This document shows positions 9,610 through 18,110 of a stretch of 64,000 nt of DNA, in pieces; position 1 is the stretch's first letter; every line of letters starts with the position of its first letter. The notes beneath the pieces are model-generated. The model did not search any database, had not been told where the DNA came from, and saw nothing but the letters and a program-made list of their open reading frames with translations. Source of the stretch: Palsa-1400 sp036501625. GTDB taxonomy: Bacteria; Verrucomicrobiota; Verrucomicrobiia; Limisphaerales; Palsa-1400. Location: positions 53,413-117,412 of the forward strand of contig DASXZY010000029.1 of the NCBI GenBank assembly GCA_036501625.1. Direction: 5' to 3'. The position numbers were made by a program, and so were the translations under genes.

Positions 9610-10242
9610 TTGAAGAAGAGTTTCCGACCCGAAATCCCGCGCAAAGTTGTATACCGTCTTTCGGTCTATTTTCGCGGGCTGCAACGCCTGCGCGCCAACG
9701 GGCGCCATACCGTCTCCAGCGAAGCCCTGGCGCGCGCGGCGGGTGTCAAGCCGACCCAGTTGCGCAAGGACCTCGCTTACTTCGGGCAATTCGGCACGCG
9801 CGGCCTTGGTTACGACGTGAACGAATTGGCGGACATGATTTCCGGAGCCCTGGGCACGACCAGCCTGCAACCGGTCGTGCTGGCGGGCGTGGGCAACCTG
9901 GGACTGGCGCTGCTTTCCTACCGCGGTTTCGAGAAAGAAGGCTTCGAGATCATCGCGGCATTTGACATCGATCCCAGCCGCGATCGTGAGAAGCCCAACG
10001 CCATTCCCATTTACGGGATGGACAAACTGGAGCCGGTCACGCGCGAACGCGGCGTGAAGATGGCCATCCTGTCCGTGCCGGCTCCGGCGGCGCAGCAAGT
10101 GACCAACAGGCTGGTTGAATGCGGCATCACCGGCATCATGAACTTCGCCGCGCTGGTGCTGGAAGTGCCGGAGACGGTGGTTGTCAATAACGTTAATCTC
10201 GCCATTGAATTGGAAAATCTAAGCTACTTCGTTCAGCGATAG
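9610..10242 (+). CDS. rex: Redox-sensing transcriptional repressor Rex
   Basis: A 210-residue DNA-binding repressor that senses the NADH/NAD+ ratio and controls fermentation and respiration genes. The N-terminal winged helix is seen at about residues 10-75 (V-S-S-E-A-L-A-R-A-A-G-V-K-P-T-Q-L-R-K-D-L-A-Y-F, then G-Q-F-G-T-R-G-L-G-Y), and the Rossmann domain follows with G-V-G-N-L-G-L-A-L and a D-I-D at the end of the second strand. The C-terminal helix L-E-N-L-S-Y-F is the domain-swapped helix of the dimer. It starts with TTG at 9610; no other start gives the conserved N-terminus. Confidence 0.93.
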   Translation: MKKSFRPEIPRKVVYRLSVYFRGLQRLRANGRHTVSSEALARAAGVKPTQLRKDLAYFGQFGTRGLGYDVNELADMISGALGTTSLQPVVLAGVGNLGLALLSYRGFEKEGFEIIAAFDIDPSRDREKPNAIPIYGMDKLEPVTRERGVKMAILSVPAPAAQQVTNRLVECGITGIMNFAALVLEVPETVVVNNVNLAIELENLSYFVQR

Positions 10243-10372
10243 CCCGCTTTCCCCTCCGAAAAAATTCTTTGCGACAGCCAATTTTCTTCTTTTCTTTTTC
10301 CGCCTGGGGGCCTAAGTTGCTCGTCCTTGAACAATCACAGGGCATGAAAAGGGGTAACTTTACTGTCAAACT

Positions 10373-10666
10373 ATGAAAAAAGGAAAAACGAAAAAGCAGA
10401 CTGAATACACACGCAAGAAAATCGTAGATGAGTTTACAGAACTGCCGATCTCGCGGCAGCAAAAATGGCAGCTTCGCCGTGCCAAGGAAGGGCGCTGTGT
10501 CATTTGCGGAGAGCCTAAAGTGACGGCCTGGCATTGCTTGAAACACGCCGTCGCCAATCGCGAATGGGCGCGGAAGTATTCCGGCTCGGTACGCCGCAAC
10601 AAGACCTTGACCTACAGGCTCGCCACCGAAGCCAAAGGCAAAGGCAAGACCGCCAAAGCAAAATAG
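10373..10666 (+). CDS. Small basic protein with a C2HC-type zinc motif
   Basis: A 97-residue lysine- and arginine-rich protein. The centre holds C-V-I-C-G-E-P followed by W-H-C-L-K-H, a plausible zinc-binding set of three cysteines and one or two histidines. The N-terminal 30 residues are highly basic and the tail is A/K-rich, consistent with nucleic-acid binding. Comparable small proteins with R-x-x-G-x-C-x-x-C-G occur in Planctomycetes and Verrucomicrobia. Function unknown. Confidence 0.6.
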   Translation: MKKGKTKKQTEYTRKKIVDEFTELPISRQQKWQLRRAKEGRCVICGEPKVTAWHCLKHAVANREWARKYSGSVRRNKTLTYRLATEAKGKGKTAKAK

Positions 10667-10979
10667 CCTCCCCTGGCGCCTGTCATGGAATTGCTCTCAG
10701 AAGGCGGCCCTTCTGAGAGCCGGACAATCCCGCAAGCCCCCCAAGCCTCAAGGCGCCTTAAGGACAAAGCACCGCGCTCCGCCGCCGATGGCGTTAGTCT
10801 CGGAAAAAGCGCACCGGCAAAAATGTTGGTCGAAACCGCGGTCCACGGGCTTGACGGCGGCGCAAGATTGGCCGAAGAAACATCGCGATACGATGTTTGT
10901 TCCGCCATGCCGTTGGCGGCGGCGAAGAGCGGATTGCGGCCGCCGCTTAAACTTGCTTCAAGCAGCCGCGCGCCGCGAA
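10667..10979. other. Intergenic region without a supported gene
   Basis: The region sits between two convergent genes. A 132-codon open frame crosses it on the plus strand but runs into the DUF3185 gene and has no recognisable features. The only structured element seen is the hairpin at 10693-10720. Confidence 0.5.
10693..10720. terminator. Perfect 12-bp hairpin with a CGGC loop
   Basis: GCTCTCAGAAGG at 10693-10704 is followed by CGGC and the exact complement CCTTCTGAGAGC at 10709-10720. It lies 27 bp after the zinc-motif gene and upstream of a convergent gene, where a terminator is expected. There is no T-run on either side, so Rho-independent termination is not certain. Confidence 0.5.
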
Positions 10980-11186
10980 TCAGGCTCTCTTTGAGCCGGT
11001 TAAAAGCCCCGCCAGGCCGGCGATGGTTCCTGCAATGCCGCCAATCAGAAGCCAAAGCGTTTTGTCCGTGGAAGTGCCGGTGAACGCCCGCGACACGCCG
11101 GAGGCCGCGGAATGGTAAGAGTTAAAGGCCAGGCAAAGAAGAACGATTCCGGCCGCCAGCAATGCAATTCCAATTATTTGTTTCAT
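10980..11186 (-). CDS. DUF3185 family small membrane protein
   Basis: A 68-residue protein with two predicted transmembrane helices (residues 4-22 and 43-62) joined by a conserved polar segment, S-R-A-F-T-G-T-S-T-D-K-T-L-W-L-L-I-G-G, which is the hallmark of DUF3185. The function of the family is unknown. The ATG at 11186 is the natural start. Its promoter would lie in the 113 bp between it and the end of the MlaA-hydrolase gene, which reads in the same direction. Confidence 0.85.
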   Translation of the reverse strand: MKQIIGIALLAAGIVLLCLAFNSYHSAASGVSRAFTGTSTDKTLWLLIGGIAGTIAGLAGLLTGSKRA

Positions 11187-11299
11187 GCAACAAACATTTA
11201 GCTACATCCGTGCCAAACTATTTTCCCCCGGCGGTCCGTTGAAGCCATTGTGGATTGCAACAAAAACCAGAGTGGAGTTTGGCAAAAGGCACGGTTGCG

Positions 11300-13252
11300 T
11301 TACCGGGCGTCCTTTAAATCGTCCAGTGTGCCAAGAATGGCCTTCTGCACGTCCGGATCGGCCAGGTTGCCCAAATGGCCGCCCTTTGGAAAAACGGCCA
11401 GCCGATCTCCAAATGCAGCGCGGAGCCAGTCCAGGTCGCCGTCGGAGAGCAGAAAATCGTTTTGATTGACGATAACGTGAATCTTATGGTTGGCGCGCAG
11501 GCCCCCTTCGTAGGTGCGCAAATCGCCTGCTTTGGCCAGCGCCTGGCCGGTCCGCGCGGCAATGCCCAAGGATTCATAATAAGGAATGGCGAATTTCTCA
11601 AAATAGTCGTCGTAGGAATATTGAAGAATTTCCTGATAGAGCGGCTCCCGCCTCAGCCCGCGGATAGGTTGGTGCAAAACGCCGAGATTGTGCCGCCGCT
11701 GGCTGTCATAAATAATATCGCGCAGCATGAACCGGAACGCCAGCCCGACCAGGAATTTCGACTCCACCCCGCTGAAGGGCAGCGCGGCATGAGGGTCGGG
11801 TTTGTGCTGGCCCACTGCGGCCACTTTCAGAAACGCGTTTTCGATGTCCGCGGTCCGTTCCGCCAGCGGCCAGGCCAGGGGCGCCCGGTAAAATTCGTCC
11901 AGTTTGGAAATGCCGCGCAGCAGTTCCACCGGCGTGTCGATGGCCACGTAGCGGTCAAATTCGATGGGCGGCCGATTCGCGGCTTCGCTGGACGCGGCGT
12001 AAAGAGCGTCCACCGCGCCCATCGAATAACCCATCAAAGCTTTGCCGGCCAGCCGGCCCGGATACTCGGCGTTCAAGCGGCGGTCGATGGCCGCCAGCGC
12101 GTTCTGCACATCGCGGCCGTCCACGGGCAGGTAAGCGGGCAGCGCGGCCGTGGAAGCGTGGTCCATGAATTCGGAGTTGAACGGGCTGCTAATATTGACA
12201 GCCGAAAAGCCGTGGTTGTAAACCAATTCGGCCAGGACGACCGAGGTTTCCTCCAGGCGGTGAGAACCCAGCCCCGGCACGATATAGACCACGGGCGCCC
12301 GGCCCGGACGAAGCCAATAGGTGAACTTTAATTTCCGGTGCGTCGCCGGAATCAAGACCGAGCGCGTTTTGGCGCGGCCGAGAAAATTGGGGTCTTGCGG
12401 CGTGAGAAAGATTGACAGGAGCGTTTCCAACGAAGCCTCGTCCCGCGGCCCCTTCAATTTGAGATCGGGCTTCCGCGTCATATGCACGAACGTCGAGGTG
12501 TATTGAAGCTCGGCGTAGGGGTCCATTTCCGCCTGGCTGAAGCGCACGAGTTCATTGACGCTGTCCGAGAGGTCGTTGTACATGACAAAATAGGTGAAAT
12601 AAGCGTAGGGGCTGAGATAGGTGGCTGGCGCGTTGACGTCGAATTTGTAAGGGGAGACGTAAAGGAGCGGATTGGACGCGGAATCCAAGGCCAGGCCGAG
12701 GGTGTCCCGTTCGTCGCTTGGCCCATAAATCGGCAGCATCAGGAAGAGATGCGGGTTCCAGCCCCACAAGCCGAAGGTTTGGCCAAAATTCGCGTCTGAT
12801 CTTGGAATTCTCTTGGCGACATCGAAAAAGCCGATCCCGCCGGCGAAGGTATTGTACAGGAACCGGTAAGTTTCATCGCGCGCGCCGGTCCACCTCCCCT
12901 GGAGCAGGTTATTGAACAGGCGGTCCGGGTAGTTGAGATTGTAGCCCACGTTGGCCAGCCCGGTTCGCACCGGCTTGACCACCACCGAGCGATAAACTTT
13001 GGCGGTCGGTTTGATGACCCCAGTCATCAGGCCCTTGTCAAAACCCCACAAAACACGGTTGACCGGTTCGATAGGGTCGGGCACCGATGCGGGCAAGACG
13101 ATGGTCCCATTCGCCGCCGCCGGCTGGCCGCGAACGGCGGTGGAAAAACACAGGAACGCAACGATAATGGCTAGAAGCACCCGGTCCCCGGCAGATTCGG
13201 TTTTCAAATCGCGCACTTTTTTTAATTTGGCGGGCAAGACGTGCGGGCGCAA
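11300..13252 (-). CDS. MlaA (VacJ) domain fused to an alpha/beta hydrolase
   Basis: The 650-residue product has a signal-like hydrophobic segment (residues 25-41) and an MlaA domain at about 57-255: D-P-I-E-P-V-N-R and F-D-K-G-L near its start, then Y-R-F-L-Y-N-T, G-x-F-D-V-A and D-F-G-Q-T-like N-F-G-Q-T-F-G-x-W. MlaA is the outer-membrane lipoprotein that removes phospholipids from the outer leaflet. The second half (about 300-650) is an alpha/beta hydrolase with nucleophile G-Y-S-M-G (Ser410), acid N-Q-N-D (Asp599) and P-K-G-G-H (His626). No lipobox cysteine follows the signal segment, unlike Escherichia coli MlaA. The frame begins with TTG at 13252; GTG at 13216 is an alternative. It lies 6 bp after the ferritin-like gene. 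A phospholipase coupled to lipid retrieval is an inference. Confidence 0.85.
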   Translation of the reverse strand: MRPHVLPAKLKKVRDLKTESAGDRVLLAIIVAFLCFSTAVRGQPAAANGTIVLPASVPDPIEPVNRVLWGFDKGLMTGVIKPTAKVYRSVVVKPVRTGLANVGYNLNYPDRLFNNLLQGRWTGARDETYRFLYNTFAGGIGFFDVAKRIPRSDANFGQTFGLWGWNPHLFLMLPIYGPSDERDTLGLALDSASNPLLYVSPYKFDVNAPATYLSPYAYFTYFVMYNDLSDSVNELVRFSQAEMDPYAELQYTSTFVHMTRKPDLKLKGPRDEASLETLLSIFLTPQDPNFLGRAKTRSVLIPATHRKLKFTYWLRPGRAPVVYIVPGLGSHRLEETSVVLAELVYNHGFSAVNISSPFNSEFMDHASTAALPAYLPVDGRDVQNALAAIDRRLNAEYPGRLAGKALMGYSMGAVDALYAASSEAANRPPIEFDRYVAIDTPVELLRGISKLDEFYRAPLAWPLAERTADIENAFLKVAAVGQHKPDPHAALPFSGVESKFLVGLAFRFMLRDIIYDSQRRHNLGVLHQPIRGLRREPLYQEILQYSYDDYFEKFAIPYYESLGIAARTGQALAKAGDLRTYEGGLRANHKIHVIVNQNDFLLSDGDLDWLRAAFGDRLAVFPKGGHLGNLADPDVQKAILGTLDDLKDAR

Positions 13253-13258
13253 CCGTTT

Positions 13259-13717
13259 TCAGGACGCCGCCGGGTCGGGCACATCGATGCCCAGGGCGCT
13301 CGCGAGGTCGATTTCGTGCTCCTGCTCCTGAATGATGATCTCCCGCAAGGCTTCGCTTAGCGCGAATTCCCCCATGGCCTCGGCCTGGCGGATGCGCTGG
13401 CGGTAATTGGCCACGGTTGCGCGTTCATTTTCCAGATCGGCCCGCAGCATCACTTCCGGATCGTCCGATGTTTTGACAGGCTGCGGGGTGACGACTGGAG
13501 CGCCGCCCAGATAATCAATCTGCTTGGCGATGGCGATGGCATGGGCCAATTCTTCTCCGGCATGAGTTTCCAATTCGCGGGCGATGTCCGTGTATTCGGC
13601 GCCCTTGATGACCTGGCTGTAAACGACGTAGGCGATGATGGCTTGATATTCGCGGGATAGGTCCTCGTTGAGCAATTCCACCATGCGTTTGCGGCTGATA
13701 TTAAGTTCTTCGGTCAT
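13259..13717 (-). CDS. Ferritin-like / bacterioferritin-type protein
   Basis: A 152-residue four-helix protein. The di-iron ligand pattern is present: E in R-E-Y-Q-A (first helix), E-x-x-H in E-E-L-A-H-A (second helix), E in L-E-N-E-R-A (third helix) and E-x-x-H in E-Q-E-H-E-I-D (fourth helix). It most likely oxidises and stores iron, or acts as a Dps-like stress protein. The start is the ATG at 13717 (M-T-E-E-L); a TTG at 13729 is possible. It precedes the MlaA fusion gene with only 6 bp between them. Confidence 0.85.
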   Translation of the reverse strand: MTEELNISRKRMVELLNEDLSREYQAIIAYVVYSQVIKGAEYTDIARELETHAGEELAHAIAIAKQIDYLGGAPVVTPQPVKTSDDPEVMLRADLENERATVANYRQRIRQAEAMGEFALSEALREIIIQEQEHEIDLASALGIDVPDPAAS

Positions 13718-13826
13718 GCGATAATTCAAGCAGCAACGGTGCCAATTCTTCCACTCTCAGGAGTCAATTAAACTCGGCGTTTTCGTGCAAAATGCGGCAC
13801 ATGCAAAATGCACTTTGCATAGCCGC

Positions 13827-14732
13827 TTATTTGACGGGATGGCCGGTTAACAGCCCATGCAAGATAATGGCCGCGCCGATCAATGGCAGCGGGATGAACG
13901 CGATGCGAATGCGCACGCCAGTCACATACTGGGTCATGGTCGCTCCGATTTGCGCGCCAATGGCCGCCCCTGTGTGCATGACAAGCGCCAGCAGGATATC
14001 GACATTGCCCTTCAACGCATGCGAGAGCGTGCCGTAACTGGCTGAAATGATGATTTCAAAAAGGTCCGTGCCGATGGCGACGTGGGTCGGCACGCCCAGC
14101 AAGTAAACCATCGCGGGCATGCGGATGTAGCCGGCGCCGCCTCCCAGAAATCCGCTGAAGAACCCGCCCACCAGCGAGACCATGATAATTGTCCAGACCG
14201 ATACGCGCTTCAAACCCGACACCGGCAGATCAATATAAGGAGGCGGGCCGAACCGCTGGATAACCACGGCCACGTGCCGGAAGGCGGAAACATCACGGCC
14301 CGATGCGGGTTTGCCGGCAGGCATTCGCACCGTCCGCCAGCATTCCCAACTCATGAAAGCAGAAATGCCCACCAAAAGGAGCATGAAGCTGCCCCCGACC
14401 ACGATGTCGATGTGCGCGGTTCTCTTCAAGGCCTGGATCAATTGCGCTCCGATCTCCACGCCGAAAATGGTGCCGGCCACCATGAAGCCGGCCAGCTTGA
14501 GATCGATGTTCCCCAGGGTTCCATGCTTGCGCGCGGCCACAATCGATTTGCCGACGATGTGGGCGAGGTCTGTGCCTACCACGAAATTCATGGGCACGCC
14601 AAATCCGAACAGCGCCGGCCCAGCCAGAAAGCTTCCGCCCACGCCAAAAAAACCGCCAAATAGCCCCACAATAAAGCCCATCGTAACCAGCCAGACCGGA
14701 CTTATGTGGACATGCGAGATCGGGAAATCCAT
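13827..14732 (-). CDS. TauE/SafE family sulfite/anion exporter
   Basis: A 301-residue integral membrane protein with about eight helices. The N-terminal G-L-F-G-G-F-F-G-V-G-G-S-F and the internal repeat G-G-F-F-S-G-F-L-G-G-G-A-G are the duplicated glycine-rich signatures of the TauE/SafE family, which exports sulfite, sulfoacetate or other organic anions. GGAG is seven bases upstream of the ATG. The start lies directly against the stop of the small membrane protein gene upstream, so the two form an operon. Confidence 0.88.
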   Translation of the reverse strand: MDFPISHVHISPVWLVTMGFIVGLFGGFFGVGGSFLAGPALFGFGVPMNFVVGTDLAHIVGKSIVAARKHGTLGNIDLKLAGFMVAGTIFGVEIGAQLIQALKRTAHIDIVVGGSFMLLLVGISAFMSWECWRTVRMPAGKPASGRDVSAFRHVAVVIQRFGPPPYIDLPVSGLKRVSVWTIIMVSLVGGFFSGFLGGGAGYIRMPAMVYLLGVPTHVAIGTDLFEIIISASYGTLSHALKGNVDILLALVMHTGAAIGAQIGATMTQYVTGVRIRIAFIPLPLIGAAIILHGLLTGHPVK

Positions 14733-14978
14733 TCAATGCTCCTGTTTGCCCCGGATTAGGCCCAGCAGGGAACGCACGCACAAGTCCAACAAGAAGCCCT
14801 GGCCCAGCATCAGCCCCAGAGAGACAACCGCATAAACGTTTCGATCCCGGGTGAATAGATGAAAAAGCCAGTGGCGCAGGAAATGAAGAACGCAGACAAC
14901 GTAAACGATTACCAGCAGCGCATAGACTGGCAATTCGACCGAAAACTCTCCCAAGACACTTTTTAACCTCGGCTTCAT
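14733..14978 (-). CDS. Small membrane protein upstream of TauE/SafE
   Basis: From the ATG at 14978 it encodes 81 residues with two hydrophobic helices (P-V-Y-A-L-L-V-I-V-Y-V-V-C-V and A-V-V-S-L-G-L-M-L-G-Q-G-F) and basic ends. A longer TTG-initiated form from 15056 (107 residues) is possible. No family is recognised. Its stop codon directly touches the TauE start, so it may be a subunit or accessory of that exporter; this is inferred from position only. Confidence 0.6.
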   Translation of the reverse strand: MKPRLKSVLGEFSVELPVYALLVIVYVVCVLHFLRHWLFHLFTRDRNVYAVVSLGLMLGQGFLLDLCVRSLLGLIRGKQEH

Positions 14979-15059
14979 CAACTTGGCGACGGACAATTGC
15001 TTGGCTCGCCGCCAAATCGCTGAACGGCAGGATTCGGAGGCAAAGCCCCGAATCAAGTA

Positions 15060-15194
15060 TCACTTGCCGAGAAGTTTGGCCACGATAAAAATCAGAATTG
15101 CGCCGCCAAGCCCTCCGCCCGCCAGCAAATACACCAGCGCATAGCCAGCCGCGGCGAACATCGGCGCCATTCCAAACATGGGTAATATAGTCAT
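15060..15194 (-). CDS. Hydrophobic 44-residue peptide
   Basis: The frame runs from ATG at 15194 to TGA at 15060 and encodes a 44-residue protein almost wholly made of small and hydrophobic residues: M-F-G-M-A-P-M-F-A-A-A-G-Y near the start, then L-L-A-G-G-G-L-G-G-A-I-L-I-F-I-V, ending K-L-L-G-K. It fits a single glycine-rich transmembrane hairpin. It follows the DUF2950 gene by 5 bp in the same direction. No strong ribosome-binding site is seen, so translation coupled to the upstream gene is assumed. Family unknown. Confidence 0.5.
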   Translation of the reverse strand: MTILPMFGMAPMFAAAGYALVYLLAGGGLGGAILIFIVAKLLGK

Positions 15195-15199
15195 AATGG

Positions 15200-16129
15200 T
15201 TATTTTTCTGAAGCCGCGTTTTGTATCCCGTCCTCCTCCACTAAAGTCCAGCCCTCGCCCGGATTATACTCTTTCATTCTCCGGGCGTCTCGGGAAGTCC
15301 TGTCGCCGAAATTGTGCTCATACACCTTGCCATCCTGGTTCACAATGAATGTCATAATTCCGGACTTATCCCAATGCTCCGGATATGCCACCAGTGCGAA
15401 TCCGCCGGCCAGCATCCCCTGGCTCATATAATCTCTCTTCCCGCCGGGCGCGGCTTCGCCCTGGCGCGTCAGGATGCGGAAGAAATATCCGTGAAACGGC
15501 CGCGCGCCGCGCTCGCCGGAAAGCGCCTTCGCCGCCAGCGGCCCAAAAAGGCTGGCCGAGTCGTTGTCTCCGGATGCCCAGCAAAGCCCGTCTTTCTTGC
15601 CGGGGGCGCTCATGAACTTGACCGCGTAGGAGCCGTTGGGTCCGGAGTCCGCGCTCGCATATTTCTGCTGGGCCTTGACATAATCGCGGCAGACCCCGAC
15701 TGCCTCCAACTCGTCCTGACCGATATGCCGCGTAATAATCTCTTCCTTGCCAGCCTCCGTGTCGAAATGCCATTGGCCATCGACTTTGACCAGCGGAATG
15801 GGCATCGGCCATTCGTTGGTGCCGATTTCCAGCTGGATCATATTATCGCCTTCAGGGACCTGTTTGCACGACTGCGCCATCGCCGCCGCGAAACGTTCCC
15901 GGTGGCGGGCGTCCTCCGCTTTGTCGCCTGTTTGGAGTTTATCGAAGTCCGGCCCGAAAATCTCCGCCAAACTCCCTTTATCCTGGGCCTGCGCGGCCGT
16001 CTGCAAGGCTTTGATGGCTTCGTCCGAAGAGGAAAATACTCTTTGCGCGCGCGCGTTCAGCGCCGACAGGCTCCAAGCGCAAGCCAGCACAGCCGCCGCT
16101 CTTGTCCATTGTTTTGCAGAATTCATCAT
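15200..16129 (-). CDS. DUF2950 family secreted protein
   Basis: A 309-residue exported protein: signal peptide to about residue 28 (ending A-L-N-A-R-A), then the DUF2950 body with P-F-H-G-Y-F-F-R-I-L-T-R-Q-G, G-G-F-A-L-V-A-Y-P, and a C-terminal G-x-V-Y-E-H-N-F-G motif. The family is widespread in Gram-negative bacteria, periplasmic, and of unknown function. The ATG start overlaps the stop of the lipoprotein gene upstream by four bases, making this the third gene of a small operon. Confidence 0.9.
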   Translation of the reverse strand: MMNSAKQWTRAAAVLACAWSLSALNARAQRVFSSSDEAIKALQTAAQAQDKGSLAEIFGPDFDKLQTGDKAEDARHRERFAAAMAQSCKQVPEGDNMIQLEIGTNEWPMPIPLVKVDGQWHFDTEAGKEEIITRHIGQDELEAVGVCRDYVKAQQKYASADSGPNGSYAVKFMSAPGKKDGLCWASGDNDSASLFGPLAAKALSGERGARPFHGYFFRILTRQGEAAPGGKRDYMSQGMLAGGFALVAYPEHWDKSGIMTFIVNQDGKVYEHNFGDRTSRDARRMKEYNPGEGWTLVEEDGIQNAASEK

Positions 16130-16353
16130 CGTCTCCTCCCGCCGCCGAAGTGGCCTGGATGGGCAACCCCCCGGCTGTGAAATCCCCGGTCATGAAAAGC
16201 ATGCACGTCGCGCCCCGGGCCCTCGAAGCCGCCGTAAAAAACCGGCCCCGGCGCCACCACATCCACCCCGCCGCCGTCGCCGTCAACGTAACCTACGCAT
16301 CCCGCAAGGCCAGCGACCAGCACGGCCGCCACCAGAGCCGCGGCGCGCTTCAC
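16126..16353 (-). CDS. Small glycine/histidine-rich lipoprotein
   Basis: A 75-residue protein starting with GTG at 16353, preceded by a GGAGG-containing purine run. The N-terminal K-R-A-A-A-L-V-A-A-V-L-V-A-G-L-A-G-C ends in a lipobox cysteine. The mature part is rich in G, H, F, D and R (for example H-A-F-H-D-R-G-F-H-S-R-G), with a likely disordered or metal-binding tail. It overlaps the upstream 58-residue gene by GTGA and the downstream DUF2950 gene by ATGA. Such tails occur in lipoproteins next to DUF3300/DUF2950 genes. Confidence 0.7.
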   Translation of the reverse strand: MKRAAALVAAVLVAGLAGCVGYVDGDGGGVDVVAPGPVFYGGFEGPGRDVHAFHDRGFHSRGVAHPGHFGGGRRR

Positions 16354-16526
16354 GCCGCCCCCCTCCGGGCGGAAGTTTGCAAATAAACCCGCCGCCCGCG
16401 GAAGACGATCAAACGCGCCTTGATGGCCAGGCGCAACATTTTCGCGGCCAAACGGTCGCCCCAAACTTGATAGGCCGCCGCCACCAAATCTCCGAATGGC
16501 AGCTCCTCTTTTTTTCTTGTTTTCAT
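16350..16526 (-). CDS. Small basic protein, first gene of the DUF2950 operon
   Basis: This 58-residue protein starts at ATG 16526 (M-K-T-R-K-K-E-E-L-P-F-G-D-L-V) and ends at TGA 16350-16352, overlapping the GTG of the lipoprotein gene by four bases. It is basic and probably helical (residues 12-48), with no signal or membrane segment. That coupling is the main argument that the gene is real. Similar short K/R-rich leading proteins of unknown role are known from Verrucomicrobia, but I cannot name a family. Confidence 0.6.
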   Translation of the reverse strand: MKTRKKEELPFGDLVAAAYQVWGDRLAAKMLRLAIKARLIVFRGRRVYLQTSARRGAA

Positions 16527-16586
16527 GGAGTCAAGTTAATCCCGAAACCCTCGCGGCCATATAAGGTGTTCGCCTCCTTTATGACC

Positions 16587-18110
16587 CTATGCCTGCCCCG
16601 GTGATTCAATCGTCTGCGGCCAGCTATGTCCTTGAGCCAGCAAGCCCTGGGCGTCTTCAGGCCCCCACGTGCCGGCGGCGTAATTGGGAAAATCGCTCGG
16701 CGGCGCCGCCCAGGCCTCCAGCACGGGCATCAAGATTTGCCACGCCGCTTCCACCTGGTCGGCGCGCATGAAGAGCGTCGCGTCGTTCATCATGACGTCC
16801 CAGAGGAGCGTTTCATAGGCGTCGGGCGAGCGGGCGGCGAAGGTGTCCCGGTAATTGAATTTCATCTCGACTGAGCGCAGGTGCATTTTGGGGCCGGGGT
16901 GCTTGGCCTGAAAGCGCAGCACAATGCCTTCAACCGGCTGGATGGAAATGGTCAGGCGCGATGGCTGCCAGTCCAGGGCCGCTTCGCTCGGAAACGAATG
17001 ATGCGGCACGCCGCGAAATTGGATGGTGATTTCCGAAGTCTGCCGCGGGAGCCGCTTGCCGGTGCGAAGGTAAAACGGCACATCCTGCCAGCGCCAGTTG
17101 TCCAAAAAAAGTTTCAACGCGGCGAACGTCTCGGTCCGCGAGGCGGGGTCCACATCTTCTTCCTGCCGGTAGCCGGGCGCTTTCTTGCCATTGATCCAGC
17201 CAGCGCCGTATTGCCCGCGCACCGCGCATTCATGGACCGTTCCCGGCAGAATGGGCCGCACCGCGTGCAGCACATCAACTTTTTTATTGCGAATCTCATC
17301 GGCATTGAACGAGACCATCGGCTCCATCGCGACCAGGCACAGCAGTTGCATGAGATGATTTTGCACCATGTCGCGCAACGCTCCCGCGTGGTCGTAATAG
17401 CCGCCGCGGTGCTCCACCCCAACCTGCTCGGCAGCGGTGATCGTGACGTAATCGACGTAGCGCCGGTTCCAAATTGGTTCAAAAAGCGGGTTGGCAAAGC
17501 GGAAGGCCAGAATGTTTTGCACCGTTTCCTTGCCCAGATAATGGTCGATGCGAAAGATTTGGGATTCCTCAAAATTCTCACCCAGGACACGATTCAACTC
17601 GCGGGCTGAATCCAAGTCGTAGCCAATGGGCTTCTCCACCACGATCCGCGCCAGGTCAACGTCGCGAGCCAGGCCGGCGCGCCCGAGGAATTTCGGTATT
17701 TCGCCGAACATGCTGGGCGGTGTGGCCATGTAAAAAATGCGATGGGTCGAGGCGCCCCACTCCTTCTCCAGCTTGGCGCATTGCTGGCCGAGGGCCGCAT
17801 AAGTGGGCAGCTTCTTGAAATCGCCCTGCTGATAGCTCACGTGCCTGGCAAAATCAGACCACGCGGCGGCGCTGATGGTCTTCTGGCGGGAAAAATTCTT
17901 GACGCCGTCGTGAAGCCGCTGGCGGAACTGATTGTCGCTTGTGTTCGTGCGGTCCACCGCGATGACGGCGAAGTGTTCAGGCATGCTTCGGTCGTGGCAA
18001 AGATCAAACAATGCGGGCCCGAGTTTTCGCCAGGCCAGATCGCCCGCCCCCCCAAAAATGACGAAGATGGTCGGCGGAAGTTGTTCGCCATTCTTCACGG
18101 CTTTTCCCAT
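16587..18110 (-). CDS. zwf: Glucose-6-phosphate 1-dehydrogenase
   Basis: A 507-residue cytoplasmic enzyme that oxidises glucose-6-phosphate to 6-phosphogluconolactone with NADP+, opening the oxidative pentose phosphate pathway. The N-terminal F-V-I-F-G-G-A-G-D-L-A is the nucleotide fold (classical members have G-A-S-G-D-L). The active-site signature R-I-D-H-Y-L-G-K-E-T-V-Q-N is intact, with the catalytic histidine. The ATG at 18110 is used; it overlaps the gnd 3' end by 16 bp, so translation of the two is probably coupled. A longer frame extends to 18203 inside gnd. Confidence 0.93.
   Translation of the reverse strand: MGKAVKNGEQLPPTIFVIFGGAGDLAWRKLGPALFDLCHDRSMPEHFAVIAVDRTNTSDNQFRQRLHDGVKNFSRQKTISAAAWSDFARHVSYQQGDFKKLPTYAALGQQCAKLEKEWGASTHRIFYMATPPSMFGEIPKFLGRAGLARDVDLARIVVEKPIGYDLDSARELNRVLGENFEESQIFRIDHYLGKETVQNILAFRFANPLFEPIWNRRYVDYVTITAAEQVGVEHRGGYYDHAGALRDMVQNHLMQLLCLVAMEPMVSFNADEIRNKKVDVLHAVRPILPGTVHECAVRGQYGAGWINGKKAPGYRQEEDVDPASRTETFAALKLFLDNWRWQDVPFYLRTGKRLPRQTSEITIQFRGVPHHSFPSEAALDWQPSRLTISIQPVEGIVLRFQAKHPGPKMHLRSVEMKFNYRDTFAARSPDAYETLLWDVMMNDATLFMRADQVEAAWQILMPVLEAWAAPPSDFPNYAAGTWGPEDAQGLLAQGHSWPQTIESPGQA

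Noticed and set aside
8581..10098. A 505-codon open frame on the minus strand
   Set aside because: It lies opposite SCO, nagB and rex, all supported by motifs; composition is that of an antisense shadow.
10685..11083. A 132-codon plus-strand frame after the zinc-motif gene
   Set aside because: It contains the hairpin at 10693-10720 and overlaps the DUF3185 gene antisense; no recognisable protein features.
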